Of a DNA stretch of 64,000 nucleotides, positions 1 through 8,051 are shown one piece after another. The notes under the pieces were generated by a model. The model was not told the DNA's origin. It did not search any database and was given only the letters and a program-made list of their open reading frames with translations. Numbering within the stretch: position 1 is the stretch's first letter; each line of letters begins with the position of its first letter. The stretch is from Flavobacterium sp. CG_23.5 (GTDB lineage: Bacteria > Bacteroidota > Bacteroidia > Flavobacteriales > Flavobacteriaceae). The stretch spans positions 2,569,001 to 2,633,000 of the forward strand of contig NZ_JAGGNA010000001.1 in assembly GCF_017875765.1 (NCBI RefSeq), read 5' to 3'. A program made the position numbers and the translations under genes.

Positions 1-860
1 CCAGCAGCATTTATTCTTGGAGCTATAATAAAAACGACATCGGTAATGTCTAAAGTTTGTTTTTTTATTTGGTGAATCAAAGCCTTGATTCCGGGTCTGG
101 GTTCAGAGTTGATGACTTGCAAACCAAAATAGGCGAGAACGCGATTTTCACCAGTCATCGGAACAATATCGGCAGCAATGGCAGCAGCAACTAAATCCAA
201 ATAAGGAATTAAATCCTCAATGGTTTGGTTTCTATTTTTGGCTAAAGCCTGAATCAATTTAAAACCAATTCCGCAACCGCATAATTCATCATATGGATAA
301 GTACAATCGTCTCGTTTTGGATCGAGAACCGCAATGGCATCGGGTAAGAATTCGCCAGGTCTATGGTGGTCACAAATGATAAAATCGATGTTTCTCTCTT
401 TGGCGTAATCCACATGATCGATGGATTTTATACCGCAATCTAAAGCAATTATCAATGAAAATTCATTGTCATCGGCAAAATCAATTCCTTTAAAAGAAAT
501 GCCGTAACCTTCGTCATAACGATCTGGAATATAAGTCGCCACATTGGGATAATACGTTCTAAAATACGAAGAAACGAGAGAAACTGCCGTCGTTCCATCG
601 ACATCATAATCGCCAAAAACGAGAATATTCTCCTGTTTTGAAATGGCTTTTTCTATTCGTTCAACTGCTTTGTCCATATCTTTCATCAGATAAGGATCGT
701 GCAAGTGGTCTAAAGAGGGGCGAAAAAAGGCTTTAGCTTCTTCGAATGTTTCAATACCGCGTTGCACTAATAAGGTCGCCACAAAATCTTCTACATTCAA
801 GGCTTTCGCCAAATGATTGATTTTTTCTTCGGAAGGTTTTGGTTTGATGGTCCAGCGCAT
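1..860 (-). CDS. recJ: Single-stranded-DNA-specific exonuclease RecJ (5' part; gene runs off the window)
   Basis: The first 286 codons are present, and the rest lies beyond base 1. RecJ is a 5'-3' ssDNA exonuclease of the DHH phosphoesterase family, used in recombination and mismatch repair. Visible motifs are motif I, DYDVDG, at residues 84-89, the second acidic motif ALDCG near 139-143, the DHH signature CDHHRPG at 163-169, and an APRINAAG motif at the window edge. All belong to the DHH domain; the DHHA1 and OB domains are outside. The ATG at 858-860 gives MRWTIKPKP, a usual RecJ start in this group. Spacing from the upstream ATPase gene on the same strand is about 150 bp and holds a long inverted repeat. 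Confidence 0.95.
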   Translation of the reverse strand, partial: MRWTIKPKPSEEKINHLAKALNVEDFVATLLVQRGIETFEEAKAFFRPSLDHLHDPYLMKDMDKAVERIEKAISKQENILVFGDYDVDGTTAVSLVSSYFRTYYPNVATYIPDRYDEGYGISFKGIDFADDNEFSLIIALDCGIKSIDHVDYAKERNIDFIICDHHRPGEFLPDAIAVLDPKRDDCTYPYDELCGCGIGFKLIQALAKNRNQTIEDLIPYLDLVAAAIAADIVPMTGENRVLAYFGLQVINSEPRPGIKALIHQIKKQTLDITDVVFIIAPRINAA

Positions 861-903
861 ATTTTTTCGAATTTGAGATTGCTATAAAGCGGGTTTTTTG
901 TAT

Positions 904-959
904 AACCATTAAGAAATTAAGATTCATTACCCCTTAATTTTCTTAATTTCTTAATGGTT
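904..959. repeat. Perfect 19-bp inverted repeat between the ATPase gene and recJ
   Basis: The arms at 904-922 and 941-959 are exact reverse complements (AACCATTAAGAAATTAAGA and its complement) around an 18-base loop. It sits downstream of the ATPase gene and upstream of recJ on the same strand. It has no GC-rich stem, so it is either a weak terminator or a dispersed intergenic repeat. Its low-complexity TTAAGAAATTAAG words suggest the latter. Confidence 0.7.
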
Positions 960-1013
960 TAATTTTTTTTAAAGTCTAAAATTTAAAGCGTTTGTCTTGC
1001 TGTTTATATGAAA

Positions 1014-2204
1014 TTAATACAAAAAGCCAAAAAGCCAAACTGGAATAATATTCCCAATTCCAATTTCAATATTGTCTTTAGCAATATAACTATTTTTGAC
1101 GTTATGAATTTGTACTTGTGTTTTGTTTTTTCCTCCAATTTCAAAAGTATATTTTTCATCAATTAAAAAATCACCCTGATCTGCCAAGTGAATTACTGCT
1201 AGATTTTTGAATTGATTTACAAAAAAAGTTTCTCTCAAATTACCCACATTAGTATTTCCTTTTGCCAAAGCGTACATCAAATTGGTGTTGTTCAGAAATA
1301 GTTTTTCAGGTTTTGTCAATACGCCAATTCCTTTAGTCGGACGGTACAATTCGTTTACTAATCCCGCTCTTTCCAATTGTTTTATGGCTTGAATCAATAC
1401 CGCTCTCGAAGCTCCGATTCTTTCGCTCAATTTCGTGATGTTCGGCGTAAAAGGAGCGCTCGTTGCAATGGCAAATAATAGTTTTTTGAGTTTAATAATC
1501 AAATCGTAACTGATGTGATCTACCGCATTTATATCCACTTCAATTATTAAATTAATAGTGTTTATTAATTTCTGGTGATACAATTTGATGTTCTCCTTAT
1601 AATAAGGATACGCTCCAAACTCAAGATATTTCAAAAATAACGGAATCGGTTTTATTTGCTGCAAAAGCGAATTGGCAATTTCAGTATGATTTTCTAATAA
1701 ATCTTCTAAGGTGTGCGATTTTAAATCGAGTCCGGTTTCGAAAACAATAAATTCTCTAAAAGACATTTCTTTCAAATCATAAGTCACGGCTCGTCTGCTC
1801 AAATCAGATTCAGATTTGTATATTTCCAACATCGAAGAGGAGGTGAATATCACTTTTAATTCGGGAAGATCATCATAGATCAATTTTAATTCTCTCGACC
1901 AATTCGGATATTTATGAACCTCGTCTAACAACAAATGGGTTCCTCCAATTTTAGAAAAATCCTTAGCCAAACTAATTAATGTATTTTCAATAAAAAACAA
2001 ATGGTCAAGACTAACAAACAAACTGGTTTTTAAATTCAAATATTTTTTGATGTACTGCAACAACATGGTAGTTTTGCCGGAACCTCTCGCTCCTTTTACG
2101 GCAATTAATTGGTTGTTCCAGTCGATTTCGTCAATCAAATACCGCTGAAATTCTAATGATGTTCGGCTTATTTTTTGTTGAAATTCTAATAATAGATTTT
2201 CCAT
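1014..2204 (-). CDS. AAA family ATPase with DUF4143-type C-terminus
   Basis: A 396-residue protein resembling the P-loop ATPases annotated AAA/DUF4143. Walker A is GARGSGKT near residue 38 and Walker B is HLLLDEVH near residue 90. A sensor-like IFTSSS follows, as in family members that read 'TGSSS'. The middle part (about 250-300) looks like a winged helix (TKLSERIGASRAVLIQAIKQL). The C-terminal third is the DUF4143/nuclease-like fold, with no complete catalytic signature that I can verify. The ATG at 2202-2204 is preferred over an upstream TTG at 2223-2225, because that TTG lies inside the putative -7 promoter box. The cellular role of these proteins is poorly known; many sit in accessory loci. 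Operator-like repeats precede the gene. Confidence 0.8.
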   Translation of the reverse strand: MENLLLEFQQKISRTSLEFQRYLIDEIDWNNQLIAVKGARGSGKTTMLLQYIKKYLNLKTSLFVSLDHLFFIENTLISLAKDFSKIGGTHLLLDEVHKYPNWSRELKLIYDDLPELKVIFTSSSMLEIYKSESDLSRRAVTYDLKEMSFREFIVFETGLDLKSHTLEDLLENHTEIANSLLQQIKPIPLFLKYLEFGAYPYYKENIKLYHQKLINTINLIIEVDINAVDHISYDLIIKLKKLLFAIATSAPFTPNITKLSERIGASRAVLIQAIKQLERAGLVNELYRPTKGIGVLTKPEKLFLNNTNLMYALAKGNTNVGNLRETFFVNQFKNLAVIHLADQGDFLIDEKYTFEIGGKNKTQVQIHNVKNSYIAKDNIEIGIGNIIPVWLFGFLY

Positions 2205-2216
2205 TTTGGCTGTTTT

Positions 2217-2294
2217 AGATAACAAATGTATTAAAAAATTGTTATCTACACATAACGATTTTATATTTTTTTGTTATCTGTACGTAACGATTTT
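2217..2294 (-). promoter_or_regulatory. Repeated operator-like motif over the ATPase promoter
   Basis: Two copies of TTGTTATCT-N5-TAACGATTTT lie at 2239-2262 and 2271-2294, 32 bp apart start to start (three helical turns). Each contains the dyad GTTA-N8-TAAC. A third half-copy, AGATAACAA, lies inverted at 2217-2225. On the minus strand TACATTTG at 2223-2230 matches the Bacteroidota -7 element TAnnTTTG, so the repeats cover and flank the promoter. The regulator is unknown; autoregulation by the winged-helix part of the ATPase is only a guess. Confidence 0.6.
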
Positions 2295-2325
2295 TGAAAT
2301 AATTGTTTGTTTTGAATAACAATTT

Positions 2326-2673
2326 TTAGACTTTCAAAACCAAAGCATCTCCATAAAATGCAATTCCATCGTAACCGGTTTTCATAAAATTACGAATGTT
2401 TTGATGATCAGTTCCATTTGGATTTTTCAATACATCATCATAATAATAAGCTCCAAAGCAAGCTAAAGTGGCAGCTTCTGATAAGTTTTGGATTTCTGCG
2501 AAAGCGAACAATTTACAAGAACCAGAGTTTTCGCCAGCTGCATTATGCTGCAATCCATTTTCGAAAGCCGTTTCGGTAAAATCAAAATTTGCTTCGATTA
2601 CCGCAATGGTTTCTGCAAATGTAATCGCTTCAGGAGTTTTATTTAATTTTTCTAAAAAGGATGTAATATTCAT
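2326..2673 (-). CDS. HopJ type III effector family protein
   Basis: This 115-residue protein matches the HopJ family throughout: SFLEKLNKTPEAITFAETI at the start, IEANFDFTETAF, then GSCKLFAFA, the CFGAYYYDDVL segment and DGTDHQNIRNFM-like text (here NGTDHQNIRNF). The family was named after a Pseudomonas effector, but it is widespread in free-living bacteria that lack a type III secretion system, so an effector role here is unlikely. The molecular function is unknown. It is the last gene of a minus-strand run, 16 bp after the amine oxidase. The length is normal for the family. Confidence 0.9.
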   Translation of the reverse strand: MNITSFLEKLNKTPEAITFAETIAVIEANFDFTETAFENGLQHNAAGENSGSCKLFAFAEIQNLSEAATLACFGAYYYDDVLKNPNGTDHQNIRNFMKTGYDGIAFYGDALVLKV

Positions 2674-2689
2674 AAAAAAAATTTTTATT

Positions 2690-3745
2690 TTATTGAAATT
2701 TTGAAACTATAGTTTTAGCAGCAACAATTGCTCCATCCATATAACCTGGATTTTCAGAAGCCGTTTCTGAACCTGAAATATATAGTTTTTCGTTTAATAA
2801 TGCGTTTTTATAGAGGGCATGACCATTGTTTTGATGTCCCATCACAAGAGTTTCGTAAGGATAGAAGACTAACGGATCATCCCGCCAAACTTTCTCGTGG
2901 TATCCTACATAATCTGCAGCCGCGGGACCAAAGCCTTTTATTAGTTGAGCGATAACTTTTGCTTTCCGATCTTCTTTAGAAAGTATATTAGTACCACCAT
3001 TCAGAAAGCCTTTTAACGCAAAACCAGTAGTATCGTAAGTGGAGTGGTCGTACATTTCATTAATGATGCCGACTTGACTAAATAAAGTTCCAGAAAAACC
3101 ATTTTCTCTCCAAAATGGGTTAGCATATTCGACAGCAAATTTTATAGATTCTCCCATCCAAGTATGTGTTTCTTTTCCTAATTGTATAAATGATTCAGGT
3201 AAATTAGGCTCAAATTGGATGGTTTGTACCAATAGATTCGGGGGCAATGTGGATATTACTTTAGATGCTAAAAAACAGTTGCCAATAGAATCAGTTAGTT
3301 CTAATTGATTGCCTATTTCTTTTATCGAAATCACTTTAGTTTGAGTCTTGATGTTCTGTAAACCCACTTGCGAAACTAATTTTTCAATTAATATCTTTGT
3401 TCCACCAACAATACGATAAGAGGGTTCTTCAGAATCTGGAATTTCAAATTTTTGCGGAGGCACAAAAGACATGGTTTCGAACAAAGAAATGCCTTGCGTG
3501 TACTGTTTGAAATACTCCAATTTTAATTCATCGAGCAATTGGATTAAGTGTGGATGTTGTCTTCCAAACCACGTGGCGCCCATTTCCATGGTTGCGCCAT
3601 GTGAGCCGATGATTGTTTCTATTCGTCCACCAATGCTGTCATTCGCTTCTAATACTACGAATTCAATCCCTTTTTTTTGCAAAAAATAAGCAGTTGCTAA
3701 ACCAGTTAGTCCGGCACCGATGATTACAATGTTTGGTTTGCTCAT
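2690..3745 (-). CDS. FAD-dependent amine oxidase (flavin monoamine oxidase family)
   Basis: A 351-residue flavoprotein. The N-terminal Rossmann dinucleotide-binding motif GAGLTGLATAYFL starts near residue 9 and ends in the acidic residue of VVLEANDSIGGR, typical of the amine-oxidase/phytoene-desaturase fold. The C-terminal FAD motif is SGSETASENPGYMDGA. It would oxidise an amine using FAD and oxygen; the substrate cannot be told. It is shorter than eukaryotic monoamine oxidases (about 500) and has no membrane anchor or signal peptide, so it is probably cytosolic. It starts 3 bp after the rsmI stop, suggesting one transcript. Confidence 0.88.
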   Translation of the reverse strand: MSKPNIVIIGAGLTGLATAYFLQKKGIEFVVLEANDSIGGRIETIIGSHGATMEMGATWFGRQHPHLIQLLDELKLEYFKQYTQGISLFETMSFVPPQKFEIPDSEEPSYRIVGGTKILIEKLVSQVGLQNIKTQTKVISIKEIGNQLELTDSIGNCFLASKVISTLPPNLLVQTIQFEPNLPESFIQLGKETHTWMGESIKFAVEYANPFWRENGFSGTLFSQVGIINEMYDHSTYDTTGFALKGFLNGGTNILSKEDRKAKVIAQLIKGFGPAAADYVGYHEKVWRDDPLVFYPYETLVMGHQNNGHALYKNALLNEKLYISGSETASENPGYMDGAIVAAKTIVSKFQ

Positions 3746-3748
3746 TTT

Positions 3749-4462
3749 TTACTCTTCTTCCGAAAATTTATTCTTTTTCGGCTCTTTGATTATTGTTTTT
3801 CCGCCTACAACTACCACGATTTCTCCTCTTGGTGCTATTTTTTCGAAATGAGTCAAAACTTCTCTTACTGTTCCTCGAACATTTTCTTCATATAGTTTTG
3901 ATAATTCTCTACACACGCAAATGGGTCTGTCTTCACCGAAATAAGTGATAAATTCGACTAAGGTTTTCAATAATTTATGGGGAGAAACATATAAAATCAT
4001 AGTTCGCGTTTCTTCGGCTAAAGCTAAAAAACGAGTTTGTTTCCCTTTTTTATCAGGCAAGAATCCTTCGAAAACAAATTTATCATTGGGTAAACCGCTG
4101 TTGACTAATGCCGGAACAAATGCCGTGGCTCCTGGCAAACATTCTACTTCCACGCCATTTTCGACACAAGCTCTAGTCAATAAAAAGCCGGGGTCAGATA
4201 TTGCAGGAGTTCCCGCATCCGAAATCAGGGCGATGTTTTCTCCGGCCTTCAATCGGGAGATTAAATTCTCTACCGTTTTGTGTTCGTTGTGCATATGATG
4301 GCTATACATGTGTGTGCAAATGTCGAAATGCTTTAGTAATTTACCACTCGTTCGAGTGTCTTCGGCGAGAATCAAATCGACTTCTTTAAGAATTCGAATG
4401 GCTCGAAACGTCATATCTTCGAGATTGCCAATTGGCGTAGGAACTATATATAATTTTGACAT
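3749..4462 (-). CDS. rsmI: 16S rRNA (cytidine(1402)-2'-O)-methyltransferase RsmI
   Basis: A 237-residue tetrapyrrole-methylase-fold protein. The opening LYIVPTPIGNLEDMTFRA, the segment LILAEDTRTSGKLL, the SAM-binding motif ALISDAGTPAISDPG and GATAFVPALVNSGLP are diagnostic of RsmI. With RsmH it makes m4Cm1402 in the ribosomal P site. The C-terminus is a short charged tail (KKNKFSEEE). First gene of the rsmI/amine-oxidase/HopJ run; 82 bp separate it from the upstream acidic protein. Confidence 0.96.
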   Translation of the reverse strand: MSKLYIVPTPIGNLEDMTFRAIRILKEVDLILAEDTRTSGKLLKHFDICTHMYSHHMHNEHKTVENLISRLKAGENIALISDAGTPAISDPGFLLTRACVENGVEVECLPGATAFVPALVNSGLPNDKFVFEGFLPDKKGKQTRFLALAEETRTMILYVSPHKLLKTLVEFITYFGEDRPICVCRELSKLYEENVRGTVREVLTHFEKIAPRGEIVVVVGGKTIIKEPKKNKFSEEE

Positions 4463-4544
4463 AAAATTTAAACTCGAATTTAAAACTAAAAGTGTATTTC
4501 AAAAAGTAACAAAAAGGATTGCTAATTGTTGTAAAGTTGATTTT

Positions 4545-5558
4545 TTAAAGGAATTTTTTCTCTATAATATCCATAAAACGTTCTTCATAATCTTCTTTTC
4601 CTTTCCAGTTGTTGTAATCTGGTTTTACCATATCCTGAATAAAATCTCGGGTTTCATAGAATGTATCAAACGTAATTAATTGATTTAAAACACGGTTGTA
4701 ATCCTCGCTGCTATTACCAAAAAGGTGTTTTGTAAAGGCAATACGATCATTCAAATCTATATTGATTCCTTTCGCTAACTTCTCGTTTAAAGAAACAATT
4801 TTTGGTTCAGCATTTTCAGGTTTTTCTTCAAGTATATTTTCCGGTTTTTTCTCCTCCGACTCAACCTCTGTAGGGGTTTCAATTACTACCGCAGTTGGGA
4901 TATTTTCAATTTGTTGTACTTTTACAAATTGAGTGTCGTGATAATTTCCACCTAATAAATCTTCGAAAGAAATTTGAATTGCTTCATTTTTCTTTGGGGC
5001 TTCGATTTTGGCTTCATTTTCTTTAATTTCTTCTTCTAATTCGAAAGATGGAAGGAATGGTGGAATTTGAGGTTCTGTTTTTTCTTCCGGATGGATTTCT
5101 CCATCAGTAACCATTTCTTGAATTTCTTCAAAATCATTTAAAGGCGTTTCAATAACTTCTTCTTCTTCCTCTTCTTCCTCTTTTTCGTCCTCTTTTTCTT
5201 CAGAAATTATTTCGTCAACAACTATGTTAGTTGTAGGTTGTAATATTCCAGTAATTTCTGAAGCTTGTTCTACAGGTGTTTCAATAATAACCTCTTCCGC
5301 TACTTCGTCGATTACTACCTGCGTATCAGGTCGTGCCGTTTCCTGTTGATCAAAAGCTTGTTCTATTTTTTTCTCCATTTCAAGAGTACCAATAGTAGGT
5401 TTTACATCGCCAAAATGCTCCTCTACAAATCGTAAGACAGAAAGTTTTTCATATAATTTCTGCGTTTCCAAATATAATTGATTGATGTCAGATTTATTTT
5501 TTAGCTGTAATATTCTGTGCGCAATGCTGATTAAATCGGCTTCCAATTTTTTTTTCAT
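4545..5558 (-). CDS. Conserved hypothetical acidic protein
   Basis: I do not recognise a named domain in this 337-residue protein. Residues 1-75 (MKKKLEADLISIAHRIL onward) look helical and folded. Residues 75-235 are low complexity and strongly acidic, with runs such as EKEDEKEEEEEEEEV, and are probably disordered. The last 90 residues (KGINIDLNDRIAFTKHLF, then RVLNQLITFDTFYETRDFI) are again ordered and look like the conserved part. No signal peptide or membrane segment. It is divergent from tdk with about 100 bp between the starts. The shape, two helical ends joined by an acidic linker, suggests a scaffold or nucleic-acid-associated role, but that is inference. Confidence 0.75.
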   Translation of the reverse strand: MKKKLEADLISIAHRILQLKNKSDINQLYLETQKLYEKLSVLRFVEEHFGDVKPTIGTLEMEKKIEQAFDQQETARPDTQVVIDEVAEEVIIETPVEQASEITGILQPTTNIVVDEIISEEKEDEKEEEEEEEEVIETPLNDFEEIQEMVTDGEIHPEEKTEPQIPPFLPSFELEEEIKENEAKIEAPKKNEAIQISFEDLLGGNYHDTQFVKVQQIENIPTAVVIETPTEVESEEKKPENILEEKPENAEPKIVSLNEKLAKGINIDLNDRIAFTKHLFGNSSEDYNRVLNQLITFDTFYETRDFIQDMVKPDYNNWKGKEDYEERFMDIIEKKFL

Positions 5559-5598
5559 AACTTTTGAGATTATAGTGAGTAGGGCAGGTCTTTTTTAA

Positions 5599-5606
5599 TA
5601 AATTTG
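5599..5606 (+). promoter_or_regulatory. -7 promoter element of tdk
   Basis: TAAATTTG fits the Bacteroidota consensus TAnnTTTG. It ends 54 bp before the chosen ATG. An upstream TTG start would fall inside this box, so it cannot be translated from this promoter. Confidence 0.45.
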
Positions 5607-5660
5607 TTACCGTTACAAAGTAATAAAAACTATTCATTTTTAAAGGTAGAAAAATACAAA

Positions 5661-6251
5661 ATGTTTCTCGAAAATACAGTAAATCATAAAGAACAATTTG
5701 GTTGGATCGAAGTCATTTGCGGATCCATGTTTTCGGGTAAAACCGAGGAACTCATTCGTCGCTTGAAAAGAGCGCAATTTGCCAAACAAAAAGTGGAGAT
5801 TTTTAAACCAGCTATAGATACGCGCTACCATAACGAAATGGTAGTATCCCATGATGCCAATGAAATTAGGTCTACGCCAGTTCCAGCCGCAGCCAACATA
5901 GCGATTTTAGCGCAAGGCTGTGATGTGGTAGGGATTGATGAAGCACAGTTTTTTGATGACGAAATCGTGAAAATTTGTAACGATCTTGCTAATCAAGGGA
6001 TTCGTGTAATTGTTGCCGGATTGGATATGGATTTCAAAGGCAATCCTTTTGGTCCGATGCCAGCATTAATGGCAACTGCTGAATATGTGACCAAAGTTCA
6101 CGCCGTATGCACCCGCACCGGAAATCTGGCTAATTACAGTTTCCGTAAAACCGATAATGATAAACTGGTCATGTTAGGCGAAACCGAAGAATACGAACCT
6201 TTGAGTCGTGCGGCATATTACCACGCAATGAAAAAAGATCAGGAGAAGTAA
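5661..6251 (+). CDS. tdk: Thymidine kinase (type II)
   Basis: Phosphorylates thymidine to dTMP in the pyrimidine salvage pathway. The P-loop [15 protein letters not shown] begins near residue 21. The DEAQFFDDE motif and the lasso segment ending in the [10 protein letters not shown] region are typical of bacterial TdK. The ATG at 5661 gives 196 residues, close to the usual length; a TTG 57 bp upstream would only add an unconserved extension and overlaps the promoter. Only one zinc-ligand-like cysteine is obvious in [17 protein letters not shown], as in other Flavobacteriia. Stands alone, followed by two hairpins. Confidence 0.94.
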   Translation: MFLENTVNHKEQFGWIEVICGSMFSGKTEELIRRLKRAQFAKQKVEIFKPAIDTRYHNEMVVSHDANEIRSTPVPAAANIAILAQGCDVVGIDEAQFFDDEIVKICNDLANQGIRVIVAGLDMDFKGNPFGPMPALMATAEYVTKVHAVCTRTGNLANYSFRKTDNDKLVMLGETEEYEPLSRAAYYHAMKKDQEK

Positions 6252-6263
6252 TCCTCTCCCTAA

Positions 6264-6282
6264 CCCTCTCCAAAGGAGAGGG
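6264..6282. repeat. GC-rich hairpin after tdk
   Basis: CCCTCTCC-AAA-GGAGAGGG, an 8-bp perfect stem 12 bp after the tdk stop. It has no T run, so it is more likely an RNA-stabilising hairpin or a dispersed intergenic repeat than a terminator. Confidence 0.5.
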
Positions 6283-6323
6283 AACCGGAACTGGATTGAA
6301 ATATAAAAGTATTTAAAAGATAA

Positions 6324-6356
6324 AACCCTTTCAGAATTCAAAATTCTGAAAGGGTT
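6324..6356. terminator. Bidirectional terminator between tdk and rpoN
   Basis: A 15-bp perfect stem (arms 6324-6338 and 6342-6356) with a 3-base loop. It is flanked by A-rich sequence on the left and pyrimidine-rich sequence on the right, so it can end both tdk and the convergent rpoN transcript. Confidence 0.75.
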
Positions 6357-6501
6357 CTTCATTTTATAGAAACATTATTTTTTGGATTGCTTTAGACAAA
6401 AACTGCACAATAAATATATAATCCATAATCCATAATCCATAAAGTTTTATTTATCAACACTAAATCTCAAATCGTTAATCAGCAATCTAAAATCAACAAT
6501 G

Positions 6502-7968
6502 CTACATTTTCTTTCTCATTCTCGCAACAGGAATATCCAGTTGTTCTCTGTATTTTGCAATGGTTCTTCTTGCGATTGGATAGCCTTTTTCTTTTAGGAT
6601 TTCAGCCAGTTGATCGTCCGGAAGTGGCTTTTTCTTGTCTTCCTCTTCAATAGTATTCTGAAGAATTTTTTTGATTTCCAATGTGGAGACATCTTCTCCC
6701 TGATCGTTTTTCATGGATTCCGAGAAGAATTCTTTTATCAGTTTTGTGCCATAGGGCGTTTCCACGTATTTACTATTCGCCACACGAGAAACCGTCGAAA
6801 TGTCAAGACCCACCATATCAGCAATGTCTTTTAGAATCATGGGTTTCAATTTGGTTTCATCTCCATCAAGGAAATATTCTTCCTGATAATGCATAATCGC
6901 ATTCATGGTTACAAAAAGCGTTTCTTGACGTTGACGTATGGCATCGATAAACCATTTGGCCGAGTCCAGTTTTTGTTTGATAAATTGTACCGCGTCTTTT
7001 TGCTGCGCTGATTTATCTCTGGAATCCTTGTAGGTTTGCATCATTTCCTGGTAATCTTTAGACACGTGCAAGGAAGGAGCATTTCTTCCGTTTAAAGTCA
7101 ATTCCAGTTCGCCGTCCACAATTCTGATGGCAAAATCAGGAACTACATTTTCGGTAATTTTATTGTTTCCTGTAAAAGCACCACCCGGTTTCGGATTTAG
7201 TTTTTCGATTTCATGAATGGCTTTTTTAAGTTGCTCATTCGAAACATTATATTTTTGGATTAGTTTGTCGTAATGTTTTTTAGTAAAAGCGTCAAACTGA
7301 TTTTCGATAATATCAGTGGCTAGTTCCACGTATTCTGTTGGAGTTTTATGCTTTAATTGCAATAATAAACATTCCTGCAAATCCCGCGCTCCCACACCTG
7401 ATGGTTCTAGTTCATGAATAACTTGTAACATCTTTTCCACCATTTTCTCATCAGTATAAATACCTTGAGTAAAGGCCATATCGTCTACCATATCAGGAAC
7501 ACTGCGACGGATATAACCCATGTCATCAATACTTCCCACTAGGAATTCGGCAATTTCACGCTCTTCGTCATTCAATATAAAGGTGTTCAACTGATTGATT
7601 AAATCTTGGTGAAAACTTACAGGAGCTGCAAAAGGTGTTTCGCGATCATCGTCGTCGTCACTGTAATTGTTCGCTTGTGTTTTGTAATCGGGAGTTTCGT
7701 CGTTACTTAAATATTCGTCTATGTTTATGTCTTCGGCATCAATTCGCTCTGATTCGGCATCATCATAATCATCGTAATCTTCGTTTTCGAACTCGTCTTT
7801 CTCGTATTCATCCTCTTCCTTTCCAGTTTCCAAGGCTGGATTTTCGTTCATTTCTTCTAATAAACGTTGTTCAAAAGCTTGCGTAGGCAATTGAATTAAC
7901 TTCATCAACTGTATTTGCTGTGGAGATAATTTCTGGGATAATTTTAAATTTAAGAATTGCTTTAGCAT
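6502..7968 (-). CDS. rpoN: RNA polymerase sigma-54 factor
   Basis: 488 residues with all sigma-54 regions. Region I (1-50, LKQFLNLKLSQKLSPQQIQLM) interacts with activator ATPases. Region II is a very acidic linker (about 53-120). The core-binding part includes GVGARDLQECLLLQL. The HTH region near 395 reads ADMVGLDISTVSRVAN. The RpoN box ARRTIAKYREQL lies near the C-terminus. It directs activator-dependent transcription from -24/-12 promoters. No sigma-54 activator gene lies in the window. Confidence 0.97.
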   Translation of the reverse strand: MLKQFLNLKLSQKLSPQQIQLMKLIQLPTQAFEQRLLEEMNENPALETGKEEDEYEKDEFENEDYDDYDDAESERIDAEDINIDEYLSNDETPDYKTQANNYSDDDDDRETPFAAPVSFHQDLINQLNTFILNDEEREIAEFLVGSIDDMGYIRRSVPDMVDDMAFTQGIYTDEKMVEKMLQVIHELEPSGVGARDLQECLLLQLKHKTPTEYVELATDIIENQFDAFTKKHYDKLIQKYNVSNEQLKKAIHEIEKLNPKPGGAFTGNNKITENVVPDFAIRIVDGELELTLNGRNAPSLHVSKDYQEMMQTYKDSRDKSAQQKDAVQFIKQKLDSAKWFIDAIRQRQETLFVTMNAIMHYQEEYFLDGDETKLKPMILKDIADMVGLDISTVSRVANSKYVETPYGTKLIKEFFSESMKNDQGEDVSTLEIKKILQNTIEEEDKKKPLPDDQLAEILKEKGYPIARRTIAKYREQLDIPVARMRKKM

Positions 7969-7988
7969 TTTTATTGTTTAAAAGTTTA

Positions 7989-8040
7989 AGGTTTAAAGTT
8001 TAAGGTTGCAGAACGTTCAACAACTTTAAACTTTAAACCT
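7989..8040. repeat. 20-bp inverted repeat between asnS and rpoN
   Basis: Arms 7989-8008 and 8021-8040 match at 19 of 20 positions (AGGTTTAAAGTTTAAGGTTG against its complement). The 12-base loop holds the palindrome GAACGTTC. It lies downstream of asnS and upstream of rpoN on the minus strand. Its GTTTAAAGTTTAA words resemble the low-complexity repeats found between Flavobacterium genes; a terminator role for asnS is possible. Confidence 0.6.
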
Positions 8041-8051
8041 GAAACAAATTT

